This document shows positions 1-10,096 of a stretch of DNA of 18,515 nucleotides, one piece after another; positions within the stretch are counted from its first letter, which is position 1; every line of letters begins with the position of its first letter. The DNA is from JBIKLM01 sp044375105. GTDB lineage: Bacteria > Planctomycetota > UBA1135 > GCA-002686595. The notes under the pieces are model-generated. The model saw only the letters and a program-made list of their open reading frames with translations. It did no database searches and was not told where the DNA came from. A program made the position numbers and the translations under genes. The stretch covers positions 1 to 18,515 of the forward strand of contig JBILNK010000075.1 in NCBI GenBank assembly GCA_044375105.1, written 5' to 3'.

Positions 1-81
1 ACCTTGACGGTCGAGCGCCTGCTGGCGCCCGCCCTGGCCCTACTCGCGCGCCAGCCTGCACGGCTGGGCCCGGCGGAGTGA
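1..81 (+). CDS. C-terminal fragment of an unidentified protein
   Basis: Frame 1 is open from the first base and ends with TGA at 79-81, giving 26 residues (starts TLTVERLLAP, ends RLGPAE). Codon third positions are almost all G or C, as in the other genes here. The fragment is too short to assign a family. A GC-rich inverted repeat follows at 117-136, which fits a gene end. It could instead be chance open frame in GC-rich DNA. Confidence 0.4.
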   Translation, partial: TLTVERLLAPALALLARQPARLGPAE

Positions 82-691
82 CCGGCGCCGCGGAGGCTGG
101 GACCTGGCCGGGCGCGGCCCGGGGCGCAGCCCGGGCGGCAGGCGTCCGGTCGGGGACGACCTGAGAGAGCGAGGCCCGCGCGGGTGGCCGGGGCGGGGGC
201 CTGGCTGGCGAGCCCCAAGCCGTGGCCTCCCGAGAAAGTTTGGCTTGCTCGGGCGTCGAGCGGCAGCCCGAACAGCCGCCCGAGCGGCCGACGGGCGGTG
301 GCGGGCGGTGGCGGGGCGGCCCGGGAGAAGAAAAAATCGACCGATCGGAGCGGCCGGGTCCCCGCTGAGCGCCGGGACGCTCCCAGAGCCCGCATGGGCG
401 CTCGTCAGGGGCCTTTTTCCTTTGCGCACGGGGTCCGGCAGGTCCGTCGAACTTGTGGACGGGAGCAATGCGGAGTTCTGTCGAGGTTTGGGGTGGGTAT
501 GTTCGGCCCGGATCCCCTCTGCCGCGCTGGTTTGGGCTTCCGAAGGGAACTTGGACCTGGCTGTCCCACGTCTTCCCCCTGGTTCGGGTTCTCGGCGTAC
601 ACTCTCTAGGACCCTCCCGCGGTCCGTGCGGCATGCGTGTCGCCCGGGCCCGACTCCTCAACGTGGGCCCACCCACGCCCCTCACCAGCTC
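82..691. other. 610-base non-coding stretch upstream of the FG-GAP gene
   Basis: No convincing gene is present; the open frames here have arginine/proline-rich translations typical of chance frames in GC-rich DNA. A 7-bp inverted repeat (117-123 with 130-136) follows the first gene's stop. There is an A-run at 333-338 and a T-run at 413-417, neither next to a good stem. The sequence TACACT at 598-603 is the closest thing to a -10 box before the ATG at 692, but no -35 partner is visible. The promoter of the downstream gene probably lies in the last 150 bases. Confidence 0.5.
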
Positions 692-2785
<2,094 letters not shown>

Positions 2786-2831
2786 CCTGATCCGCCAGCC
2801 GTCCCGAGCCTCGGGATCGTCGGCGAGCGAC

Positions 2832-2867
2832 GCGGGCCCCCCGATCCGACCGGATCGGGGGGCCCGC
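2832..2867 (+). terminator. Perfect 17-bp hairpin after the FG-GAP gene
   Basis: Bases 2832-2848 and 2851-2867 are perfect inverted repeats, starting 46 bases after the TGA at 2783-2785. The nominal 2-base loop means that the innermost pairs will open. No U-tract follows (TCGCTTGG), so if it stops transcription it does so as a GC-rich hairpin of the kind seen at other gene ends in this window. Confidence 0.65.
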
Positions 2868-3480
2868 TCGCTTGGCCCCTAGCTGGGCTGGCCTCGACCT
2901 GGCTGCCGATCTCCCTTTCCGGGGGCGGCGGCCTCGGCCGCGATCGACCGGTCCGAAGGCCAACCGAGCGGCGGCCGCGCTGGCAGCGCGCCTGGAGGCC
3001 CCAGCGACAGGTTTCCCCGCTCGCCGGCGATCGATTTCCGCCGGTCGAAGGAGCGCCTCGCCAGCGCAACTGTGGCACGCGGGAACCAGTGGTCCGCGGG
3101 AGCCCGGGGCCTGCGAAGAGGGCTCCTTAGACGCTTTCGGAGGCGCAGAGCGCCGCGAGCCGGGGGAAGCCGGCCGCCCAGAGGGGGGAGCGGCGCGGCC
3201 CAGGACCCCCGGCCCATCGAGGGCCCGCGGCTACCAGCCCTAGAAGCGGGGGGCTCTGCCCAAGGGATCATGGGCTGCCGCGGGCGGACCGGTCGACGGG
3301 GAATCCGGCGCGGCGCGTGCTGGAGACGCCGAACCGACCCGCCGGCCTGCACCGGTGGCCGCCGCCCTGCGAGCTCAGAGCCGGGGCGCGCCGCGCCGCC
3401 ACTTTTCTGGGCGCTGGAGAGTCCGCTTGCAGCAATGGCCTGCCCCCCAGCGGCCCGTCCGTCGGGCCGACCTCCGGCGG
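2868..3480. other. Long non-coding stretch before the radical SAM operon
   Basis: I see no gene here. All frames read as arginine-, proline- and glycine-rich chance translations. Several short GC-rich inverted repeats exist, such as GCGGCC/GGCCGC near 2926, but there is no tRNA, recognisable structured RNA, tandem repeat or mobile-element end. The only likely signal is the -10-like octamer at the right edge. Confidence 0.45.
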
Positions 3481-3488
3481 GCTATCCT
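3481..3488 (+). promoter_or_regulatory. GCTATCCT -10-like element before the radical SAM gene
   Basis: The octamer GCTATCCT contains TATCCT, which keeps the conserved TA....T of a -10 box. It lies 19 bases before the GTG at 3508, so transcription would begin about 13 bases ahead of the start codon. No -35 hexamer is evident at the usual distance. The same octamer occurs upstream of rpoZ and of the gene at 18042. Confidence 0.5.
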
Positions 3489-3507
3489 CAGGCGCTCCCT
3501 GCGACCC

Positions 3508-4593
3508 GTGCAAGCGACCCGCTACCTCCCCTTTGCCGCCAGGGCCCTGTCCCACGACGGGCCGCCCTTGCACCTGACGCTGTTCGTGACCGGCGTCTGC
3601 AACCTGCGCTGCCGGCATTGCTTCCATTGGAAGGAGGTCGCCGCGGGCGTCTCCGGTCCATCCGCGGAGCAGATCGACCGCCTGGCCGCCTCGTGCGAGC
3701 GGCTGGGGCCGCTGCTGTGGGTCAGCTTCGGTGGGGGAGAGCCGTTCCTGCGCAAGGATCTGGCGACCTTGGCGCGCAGCTTCGGCAGCCGCGGTCTGCG
3801 ACACCTGGCGATCCCCACCAACGGCCTGGTGCCGCGCCAGGACGAGCTGGTCGTCGAGATGGCCCGCTCCAACCCGGAGACTTTCCTGTCCGTCTCGGTG
3901 TCCTTCGACGGACCGCCTGCGATCCACGACTCGATCCGGCAGGTGAGCGGAGGGCACGGCCGCTCGATGGAGGCCGTGCGGCGCCTCAAGGCCCTCAAGC
4001 GCGAGCACCCGAACCTAGGGGTCGGCATCCTGATGACCGTCACCCGCGAGAACCAGGACGGCCTGGCCGCGCATCTCGAAGAGCTGGTGCGCGAGCTGGC
4101 CCCCGACAACGTGACGATCAATCTGGCGCGCGGCACGGCCCTCGACGAGTCGCTGCTGAGCGTGGACTTGGCGCGCTATCGCGAGGTCGTCGAGAAGAAG
4201 CGCGAGCTGATCAACGCCGGGCTGCTGCCCTACTTCGATTTCCCGCTGGCACGCCTGGCCCGGGCCCGCGACGCGGCCATGTACGACCACGTGGAGCGCG
4301 TGGCTTCCGGCGATCGCAGCCGGCACCTACCCTGCACCGCGGGCAAGCTCTCGGCGGTGATCTTCGAAAACGGCGAGGTGCACCCCTGCGAGATCCTGGG
4401 CCGGTCCATGGGCAATCTGGCGGCGCACGATTGGGACCTCGCCAGCCTGTGGGAGTCCGCCGCCGCCGAGGAACTGCGGACCGAGATCCGCGCCACCCGC
4501 TGCGCCTGCACCTGGGAGTGCGCCCAGGCCGACAACGTGCTCTTCAACCCGCGCGCTTGGCCGAGCCTGCTCTCCAAGGCCCTGGGGCGCTGA
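3508..4593 (+). CDS. Radical SAM protein with SPASM-like C-terminal cysteines
   Basis: This is a 361-residue radical S-adenosylmethionine enzyme of unknown substrate. The cluster-binding motif is CNLRCRHC (C31, C35, C38, numbered from GTG 3508), followed by the GGGEP motif at 75-79. A C-terminal set of cysteines, C276, C294 (GEVHPCE), C332, C334 and C338, resembles a SPASM or twitch auxiliary iron-sulfur site, as in enzymes that modify peptides or sugars. The start is uncertain: GTG 3508 lies just after a -10-like box and gives MQATRYLPF, but TTG 3427 or GTG 3355 would also be in frame. It is the first gene of an overlapping trio; its TGA (4591-4593) overlaps the next gene by 4 bases. The link with two glycosyltransferases suggests a role in making or attaching an envelope glycan, or in modifying a peptide that is glycosylated. 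That part is inference. Confidence 0.88.
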   Translation: MQATRYLPFAARALSHDGPPLHLTLFVTGVCNLRCRHCFHWKEVAAGVSGPSAEQIDRLAASCERLGPLLWVSFGGGEPFLRKDLATLARSFGSRGLRHLAIPTNGLVPRQDELVVEMARSNPETFLSVSVSFDGPPAIHDSIRQVSGGHGRSMEAVRRLKALKREHPNLGVGILMTVTRENQDGLAAHLEELVRELAPDNVTINLARGTALDESLLSVDLARYREVVEKKRELINAGLLPYFDFPLARLARARDAAMYDHVERVASGDRSRHLPCTAGKLSAVIFENGEVHPCEILGRSMGNLAAHDWDLASLWESAAAEELRTEIRATRCACTWECAQADNVLFNPRAWPSLLSKALGR

Positions 4594-5642
4594 GCCGGCC
4601 GGCCGCCGTTCCGCCCCGGCTGGGGGTGTTGCTGCCCTGCCGCAACGAAGCGGCGGTGCTCGAGCGCCGTCTGCGCAACCTGCTCTCGGACACTTTTCCC
4701 CCCGGTGCAGAGCACGCCGTGCTGGTGATCGACGACCATTCGACCGACGGGACGGCGGCCCTGGCCCGCGAGCTGGTGCGGCGGCTGCCGCGCCCGGCGA
4801 ACGTGTCGCTCGAGCTCTTCGAGAGCCCCGGCCCGGCGGGCAAGGCCCAGGCCCTGCGCGCGGGCCTCGAGCGCCTGGGCGGAGTCGACCTGTGGGTGCT
4901 CAGCGACGCCGACGTGGTCCAGCGCCCCGGCTCGCTGCTGGCCCTCGCGGCGGCCTTCGACGCATGCCCCCGGCTGGGCCTGTGCTGCGCGGCGCAGGAG
5001 TTCGTGCGGGACCTGGCCGCCGATGGCAGCTGCCGGGGAGCCTCCGGGGCCGAGCCCGTGCCGGCCGCGGAACGCTACGACCGCTGGACCGCGGCTGTGC
5101 GCCGGCTCGAATCCCGCTGGGGCAAGCTGTTCAGCGTGCACGGACAGCTCTTGGCATGGCGTCGGACGACCGATGTATGGCCCCCAGCGGGGATCGCAGC
5201 GGATGATCTGGCTTTGATGCTGGCGGTTCGCGCAGCCGGCTGGCGCACCGCGCTGGTTCCCGCGGCGCGTTTCCTGGAGGTCAAGCCCCGCGGAGCGCCC
5301 CGGGCCGGTCAGGCGGAGCGCCGGGCGCGGGCCTATTTCCAGGTCCTGCGCACAGTCCGGGGGACATCGTGGGGCAGCCCGCTGGACCGGCTGCAGCTGG
5401 GCGCCTACGGCATCGCCCCGGCCGCCGCTCCCTGGCTCTACCCGCTGGTCTTGATCCTGCTGGCGGGGGCCGTCTGGGGGTGGGCCGGGGCCGGGGCCGG
5501 GCTGGCCTGCCTGCTCGGCCTGGGCCTGGCGCACCTGTTCGGTCCGGGTCGCGACCTGGCCCGGCTGCTGGCGTTGATCGAGCGCGCCCGGCGCGCCGAA
5601 GCCCGCGCCAAGTCGAGCGACAGCTGGGAGATGGCCCGATGA
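4590..5642 (+). CDS. Family 2 glycosyltransferase, membrane-anchored
   Basis: The 350-residue protein transfers a sugar from a nucleotide-sugar donor; the acceptor is unknown. The GT-A fold begins at once with LGVLLPCRNE, then VIDDHSTDGT (46-55), the metal-binding SDAD (105-108) and the acidic pair ADDLAL (D205, D206) at the catalytic-base position. An Arg/Gln-rich segment, QAERRARAYFQ, follows at 241-251. Two hydrophobic segments near 282-297 and 301-317 probably anchor it in the inner membrane. No ATG, GTG or TTG lies in a sensible place. CTG at 4590 overlaps the upstream stop as CTGAGC, the same junction form used by three other pairs here as ATGAGC or GTGAGC, and gives MSRPAAV. GTG 4626 would cut into the first beta strand. 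Its 3' end overlaps the next gene by 4 bases. Confidence 0.85.
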   Translation: MSRPAAVPPRLGVLLPCRNEAAVLERRLRNLLSDTFPPGAEHAVLVIDDHSTDGTAALARELVRRLPRPANVSLELFESPGPAGKAQALRAGLERLGGVDLWVLSDADVVQRPGSLLALAAAFDACPRLGLCCAAQEFVRDLAADGSCRGASGAEPVPAAERYDRWTAAVRRLESRWGKLFSVHGQLLAWRRTTDVWPPAGIAADDLALMLAVRAAGWRTALVPAARFLEVKPRGAPRAGQAERRARAYFQVLRTVRGTSWGSPLDRLQLGAYGIAPAAAPWLYPLVLILLAGAVWGWAGAGAGLACLLGLGLAHLFGPGRDLARLLALIERARRAEARAKSSDSWEMAR

Positions 5643-7603
5643 GCGCTGCGCCGGGATCCTCTTCCGCGGCCCAGCTCTGCGGGGCGCGGCCGCGGCGCTT
5701 GCCCACCTGGCGAGCGCTCTGGCCCTGGTTGGCGCTGTTCTTGTTGGCGGCGGGGCTGCGCTTTGCGGCGCTGTCGACCTACGAACGCCAGCACCCCCTG
5801 GCCCAGGTGCCGGTGATCGACGAGCAGTCCTACGAGCGATGGGGGCAGCGCATCGCCGCCGGGGATTGGCTCGGGGATGAGGTCTTCTTCCAGGAGCCGC
5901 TCTATCCCTACTTCATCGGCGTGGTCTACTCCCTGGCCGGCGAACCGCCGGCTGCTCGCGCGGCCCTGCGGCGGATCCAGGTGCTTCTCGGCGCGGCGAC
6001 CTGCGTGCTCGTGGCGGCCCTCTCCCGCCGTGCCTTCGGACCCGCCCCGGGCTTCCTGGCGGGGCTGCTGCTCGCATTGCACGGACCCACGCTGCTGCTG
6101 CCGGCCTGGCTGCTCAAGCCCAACTTGTTCCTGCCGCTCCTGGCCGGGTTGGCCTGGCTGCTGCTCAGCACCTCGAGCGCCCCCGGAGCGGCCCCGAGGG
6201 GCCGTCTGTTCGCCTTGGGCGTGCTGGCGGGCCTGGGAGCGCTGCTGCGCGGGAACATGCTGCTGCTCTTGCCGATCCTGTGCGCAGCGCCGCTGTTGCT
6301 GGCTCTGCGGCAGCGGCAAGCAGGGCTCCTTCGAAAGCTGTCGGCCTGTGCGGCGATCCTGGGGGGCGTGCTGTGCGTGCTGCTGCCGGTGGCCCTGCGC
6401 AACCAGGCGGTCGGCGGGGTGTTCGCCCTGACCACCAGCGGCGCCGGCACCAACGTCTACGGCGGCAACAACCTGGAAAACCCCTATGGACGCGCTTCTG
6501 AGTTCTCGTGGGTGCGCGGCATCCCCGAGCACGAGGCCGGCGACTGGCGCCGGGAGGCCGAGCGCCGGGTCGGTCGGCCCTTGGACATGGGCGAGGTCAG
6601 CGCCTTTTGGCTGGGGGAGACCTGGCGCTCCATGCAGCGCGCTCCCGCGGCCCACGCGCGGATCCTGTGGAACAAGCTGCGCTTGACCCTGTCCGGTTAC
6701 GAGGTCCCCGACAACCACAGCTACGACTGGGACCGCCGGCAGCTCGGCTGGTTGAGCGCTTGGCCGATCGACTGGCGCCTGTGCGGCAGCTTGGGGCTGG
6801 CCGGCCTGCTGTGGTGGTTGCAGTCCCGTCGGCGGCCGGCCGCAGGGACCGTGCTGGCGGCGCTGTTCGTGCTGTATCTCGGCACGATCGTCGCCACGGT
6901 GACCAGCGACCGGGTGCGGCTGGCCCTCTTGGTGCCGTTGTTGCCCTTCGCCGGTCTGTTCGCGGCGGCCCTGCCCTCGGCCTGGCGCTCGGGGCTCCAG
7001 GGCCGCTGGCGCTTCGCGGCCGCCTTGGTTCTCGGGTCCCTGCCCGTGCTGTGGAGCCCCTTGACGGCGGCGCAGAGGGCGGAGGACCTGGCCGAGCGGG
7101 ACTTCAATCTGGCCGTCGAGAGGCTGCGCGATCCGAGCGGCCTGCCGGAGGCCTTGGGCATCGCGCGCGAGCTGGGCGAGCGTTTTCCCGCCGATCCCCG
7201 CGTGTCGACCCTGCTCAGCGAAGCGGAAGCCCGCAGCGGATTCGAGGGCTTGGGCGCGAGCGAACCGGAGCAGCGGGCCGCGGCGCAGGCGGCGATTCGT
7301 GGGGCCCTCAAGCGGCTCGAGGGGGTCGTGTCGGACCCCCGGACGAACCCGCGCGAGCAGTTCCGGGCCCGTTCCCTGGCGGGTTGGATCCAGCTCGAGT
7401 TGGGCCGCCCCGAGGTCGCCGAGCGGCGGTTCCGTGAGGCGCTCGCCTTCGATCCCGAATCCCGCGATTTGCGCCTGGGACTGGCCTCGGCGCTCGAGGC
7501 GCGCGCCCGCCAGGCACCCGGGGATGTTTCGGCTGCCGCCTGGCTCGGCGAAGCGCAGGAGCTGCGCGCTTCGTTGGGGGCTGCCGCCGAGGGCTCGGAC
7601 TGA
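5639..7603 (+). CDS. GT-C membrane glycosyltransferase (PMT/ArnT-like) with C-terminal TPR region
   Basis: This 654-residue integral membrane protein resembles the dolichyl/undecaprenyl-phosphate sugar transferases of the PMT_2/ArnT type. They use a lipid-linked sugar on the periplasmic side. After the first membrane segment (28-45) comes the DE pair (D61, E62), which fits the catalytic acidic residue of the GT-C first loop, then FFQEPLYPYF (83-92), a common family motif. About eight to ten hydrophobic segments extend to about residue 475. A soluble tail (480-654) contains TPR-like helices, best seen around 575-620 (LAGWIQLELGRPEVAERRF). Start ATG 5639 forms ATGAGC over the previous TGA and has GGGAG 8 bases upstream. 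The fusion of transferase and TPR suggests it docks on a partner protein. A flippase or polymerase role is less likely. Confidence 0.85.
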   Translation: MSAAPGSSSAAQLCGARPRRLPTWRALWPWLALFLLAAGLRFAALSTYERQHPLAQVPVIDEQSYERWGQRIAAGDWLGDEVFFQEPLYPYFIGVVYSLAGEPPAARAALRRIQVLLGAATCVLVAALSRRAFGPAPGFLAGLLLALHGPTLLLPAWLLKPNLFLPLLAGLAWLLLSTSSAPGAAPRGRLFALGVLAGLGALLRGNMLLLLPILCAAPLLLALRQRQAGLLRKLSACAAILGGVLCVLLPVALRNQAVGGVFALTTSGAGTNVYGGNNLENPYGRASEFSWVRGIPEHEAGDWRREAERRVGRPLDMGEVSAFWLGETWRSMQRAPAAHARILWNKLRLTLSGYEVPDNHSYDWDRRQLGWLSAWPIDWRLCGSLGLAGLLWWLQSRRRPAAGTVLAALFVLYLGTIVATVTSDRVRLALLVPLLPFAGLFAAALPSAWRSGLQGRWRFAAALVLGSLPVLWSPLTAAQRAEDLAERDFNLAVERLRDPSGLPEALGIARELGERFPADPRVSTLLSEAEARSGFEGLGASEPEQRAAAQAAIRGALKRLEGVVSDPRTNPREQFRARSLAGWIQLELGRPEVAERRFREALAFDPESRDLRLGLASALEARARQAPGDVSAAAWLGEAQELRASLGAAAEGSD

Positions 7604-7663
7604 GCGCGGCGGGGGCGCGCTCCGCCGACCCGAGGCGCGGGCCGGATCGGACGCATCCCGGGC

Positions 7664-7687
7664 CCCCCCTTCGGCTCCGAAGGGGGG
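7664..7687. terminator. Bidirectional hairpin between convergent genes
   Basis: Bases 7664-7674 and 7677-7687 form an 11-bp perfect stem (six C, TTCGG, paired with CCGAA, six G). It lies 60 bases past the stop of the GT-C gene and 31 bases past the stop of the convergent foldase gene. No T-run follows on either strand, but the placement between two converging genes fits a shared terminator. Confidence 0.65.
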
Positions 7688-7718
7688 CGGCGCGTCACCG
7701 GCCCGCGCCGGGCGCGAT

Positions 7719-9662
7719 TCAGCGGTACAGGCCGGCCTCGAAGCGGACCTGTTCGGGCTTGAAGAGCTTGTTCTTCATGATGCCGGTTTCGATCGCCGGA
7801 AGGCGTTTGCCGCGCGCCTCCTCCAGCAGCACCGCCCGTTCGGTCTCGTAGGGCACCGAGCGCTTGGAAAGGACCTCGAACAGGAACATGCGCTGGCCCG
7901 ATTGGAACGGGCCGACGACCTCGCCGAGCTTGGCGTTCATCAGCGCCGAGCGGGTCACCTCGTCGAAGGACAGGAACTGGAACCCACCCGGGGGCACGCC
8001 GCCCAACCGGGCGCTCTCGGCGTCTTCGCTTTCACGCTTCGCCAGAGCCCCGAAATCCTCGCCATCCTGGGTGCGTTCCTTGATCTGCTCCAGCGCGTGG
8101 TAGAGGGGCACGGCCGCCTCGCTGACGCGGTTCATGTAGCGGCGCTCGTGCTCGCCTTCCTCGCGGGGACCCACGGGGATGTTCTTGACGATCTGGCGCG
8201 CTTCCACCTGCACGCCGTCGGCGCCGTAGCGCTCGGACCATTGGAAGCGCAGATGCTGCTCGAGCCAGTTCTCGTCTGCGAACAGCAGCGCTTCCGCGGT
8301 CAGGTCCATGCGGGCCCGCTCGCGAGCCTCCTGACGCCAGATCTCGGTCGTGCGGCGGCGCAGACGCAGGTCGTTCTCCCACAGCTCTGGGCGCCCCTTG
8401 AAGGCTTCGTCGATGATCAGCTGTCTGTCCAGCTCGATGCGCGCTTCGATCTGTTCGTCGCGGAGTTCGACCCCGGCGCGCCGACCGGCCAGCTCGACGC
8501 TGGCCAATAGCGCCAGGCGCTGGGCGATCAGCTCGCCTTCGTTGCGCCGCAGCCAGGCATCGTAGTCGGCGGCGCTGTAGTGGCGGTCGCCCACCCGCAC
8601 CACCGGCGCCTGCCAGCCCGCTGCGTCGTCCAGCTTGGGTGCATACAGCGCCGGCAGCACCTCCAAGGGCAACTCGGGGGCCAGGCCGTCCACATAGGCG
8701 GAGATCTCATCGGTCTCGGGCCCGCTGGCCAGCATGTCCGCGTAGAGGCGATCGCGGACCTCTTCCAGGGGGTTCTCGGTCGCGGAGATCAGCTCGAAGA
8801 TCCACACGCCGCCGCGGCCCAGGAGCGGCGCCGAGATCTCCCCCGGCTGCAAGGCCAGCAGCGCCTCGCGGATCTCGTCAGGCCAGCCCTCCGGGTTCCA
8901 GAACTCGCCCGGCAGGCGCCCGCCGCTGGCCTTGCTTTCCACATCGTCGGACAGGCGCCGGGCCAGGCCGGAGAAGCTCTCGCCCGCCAGGGCGCGAGCG
9001 CGCAGCTCCGACAGCTCCGCCAGCGCCTCCGCACGCAGCTCGTCCCCGCGCCGGTTGAAGGAGGTCGCGTCCATGGTGGCCGGGTCGAATTCGTTGACGA
9101 TGCGGCGCTGCAGGCCCCGCAGCACCATCCCCCGCCCCCGCGGCCCGTAGCGGAACTCCCACAGTCGCTTCAGGCGGTCCTCCTGCGGGGTCCAATGGGC
9201 CGCGGTCAGGCGTTTGGCCTGCAGCTCGTGCCGGATCGCCTGGGAGCGTGCCAGCCGGAGTCCTCTTTCGGTGAGGCCGTCCTGCTTGACCTCCCTCAGC
9301 CAGGCCTCGCGGTCTCCCGAAAACGCCTTGTCCAAGCGCTCGCTGAGCTCCGCCTCGAGCTGCGCTTGCACCTCCGCCTCCTCGACTGCGATGCCCTCGG
9401 CGGCGCAGCGCTGTTCGACCCGCATCGCCACGGCGAAGTCCTCGGCCCGGATCGGCCCCCGGATGCGCAGGATCCAGGCGGCGTAGGCCGCATTGTCCAT
9501 GGAGTAGTCCTCGCCCAGGCTGAAGGTCAGGTCGGGCCGCAGGCGATCTTGGTCTCGACCCGCCTCGTCCTGGGCGCAGGCCGTTGCGGGCCGGGCCCAG
9601 ATGGGGCCGAGGAGCAGGGGGGACAGGGCGGCCAGAAGCCAGCCCAGGGAGCGGGGGCTCAT
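7719..9662 (-). CDS. Exported double parvulin peptidyl-prolyl isomerase (SurA/PpiD-like)
   Basis: The 647-residue protein is predicted to be a periplasmic chaperone and prolyl isomerase that helps fold envelope or outer-membrane proteins. The N-terminus is a signal peptide (MSPRSLGWLLAAL..., cleavage near ACA|QD at residue 30; C29 could alternatively be a weak lipobox cysteine). Two parvulin-type domains are visible, about 178-295 (ESFSGLARRLSDD, GGRLPGEFW, LQPGEIS) and 484-600 (EDFGALAKRESED, GGVPPGGF, AKLGEVVGPF). Each is preceded by a SurA-like helical region, 57-175 and 358-480, and the two helical regions resemble each other: DKAFSGDREAWLRE versus DEAFKGRPELWEND. So the protein is a tandem duplication of one SurA-like unit. 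No Shine-Dalgarno is seen before ATG 9662. It stands alone, convergent with the GT-C gene and divergent from the gene at 10097. Confidence 0.88.
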   Translation of the reverse strand: MSPRSLGWLLAALSPLLLGPIWARPATACAQDEAGRDQDRLRPDLTFSLGEDYSMDNAAYAAWILRIRGPIRAEDFAVAMRVEQRCAAEGIAVEEAEVQAQLEAELSERLDKAFSGDREAWLREVKQDGLTERGLRLARSQAIRHELQAKRLTAAHWTPQEDRLKRLWEFRYGPRGRGMVLRGLQRRIVNEFDPATMDATSFNRRGDELRAEALAELSELRARALAGESFSGLARRLSDDVESKASGGRLPGEFWNPEGWPDEIREALLALQPGEISAPLLGRGGVWIFELISATENPLEEVRDRLYADMLASGPETDEISAYVDGLAPELPLEVLPALYAPKLDDAAGWQAPVVRVGDRHYSAADYDAWLRRNEGELIAQRLALLASVELAGRRAGVELRDEQIEARIELDRQLIIDEAFKGRPELWENDLRLRRRTTEIWRQEARERARMDLTAEALLFADENWLEQHLRFQWSERYGADGVQVEARQIVKNIPVGPREEGEHERRYMNRVSEAAVPLYHALEQIKERTQDGEDFGALAKRESEDAESARLGGVPPGGFQFLSFDEVTRSALMNAKLGEVVGPFQSGQRMFLFEVLSKRSVPYETERAVLLEEARGKRLPAIETGIMKNKLFKPEQVRFEAGLYR

Positions 9663-10096
9663 GGGGGTAGCGGGTTGGGAGCCGGCGGGCAGAGAAGCGC
9701 CGACCTTGTACGGCGTAGACAGGGCTGACTCGAACCTCCGGCGGCGAAAAATCCGACCGCGCCAGTCCCCCTAGCGGGGCGAGCGGAGAACGAATTCGTA
9801 GCCGAAAAGTTGCCGGGGCATAAGGATGCGGTGAATCGCGGGGGGGCGGCTGCCCCCGACCCCCCGCGCTGGCCCACCTTCCTCGGCCTGCGCGGGTTCT
9901 CCGGAGCCTGGCGTCGGCCGGCGTCGCGGCTCCGAGCTTCGGAGGGGAATTCCCTTCCGGCTGCCAGGACAGCGACGTTTTCCCCAGAAGGATGTTCAAC
10001 CCGGCTCCGATGGGAGAAGACCGCGACCCCCAGTCCGCCTCGACCAGCTCGCGCCCGGCCCAGAACCGGGCGGTGTCGTTCCCCAGCACCCCTCCC
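9663..10096. other. Divergent intergenic region with GC-rich hairpins
   Basis: This region separates the minus-strand foldase gene from the plus-strand small gene and must hold both promoters. On the minus strand TACAAG (plus 9706-9711) is a weak -10 candidate. On the plus strand CATAAG (9819-9824) with TTCGTA (9795-9800) is another; both are poor matches. Two mutually exclusive stems overlap at 9837-9868: a 6-bp stem GGGGGC/GCCCCC with a 4-base loop, and a 9-bp stem CGCGGGGGG/CCCCCCGCG. The open frame continues upstream from 10097 to ATG 9992, so up to 105 bases could be coding. Confidence 0.4.

Noticed and set aside
386..417. Possible intrinsic terminator ending in TTTTT
   Set aside because: The only stem (GCCC/GGGC) is 4 bp and ends 13 bases before the T-run.
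184..609. 141-residue open frame upstream of the FG-GAP gene
   Set aside because: Composition is that of chance GC-rich translation, with no hydrophobic pattern or family motif.
245..691. In-frame 149-residue N-terminal extension of the FG-GAP protein
   Set aside because: The extension is Arg/Pro/Gly-rich and would bury an obvious signal peptide that begins at ATG 692.
3072..4589. Long in-frame upstream extension of the family 2 glycosyltransferase
   Set aside because: It overlaps the radical SAM gene in another frame and translates to low-complexity Arg/Pro/Gly sequence; the GT2 fold starts just after 4590.
4230..5534. 434-residue open frame antisense to the glycosyltransferase
   Set aside because: Gln/Gly/Arg-rich shadow of the real gene, without family features.
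8580..9728. 382-residue plus-strand frame opposite the foldase gene
   Set aside because: Shadow frame; the minus-strand frame encodes clear parvulin domains and a signal peptide.
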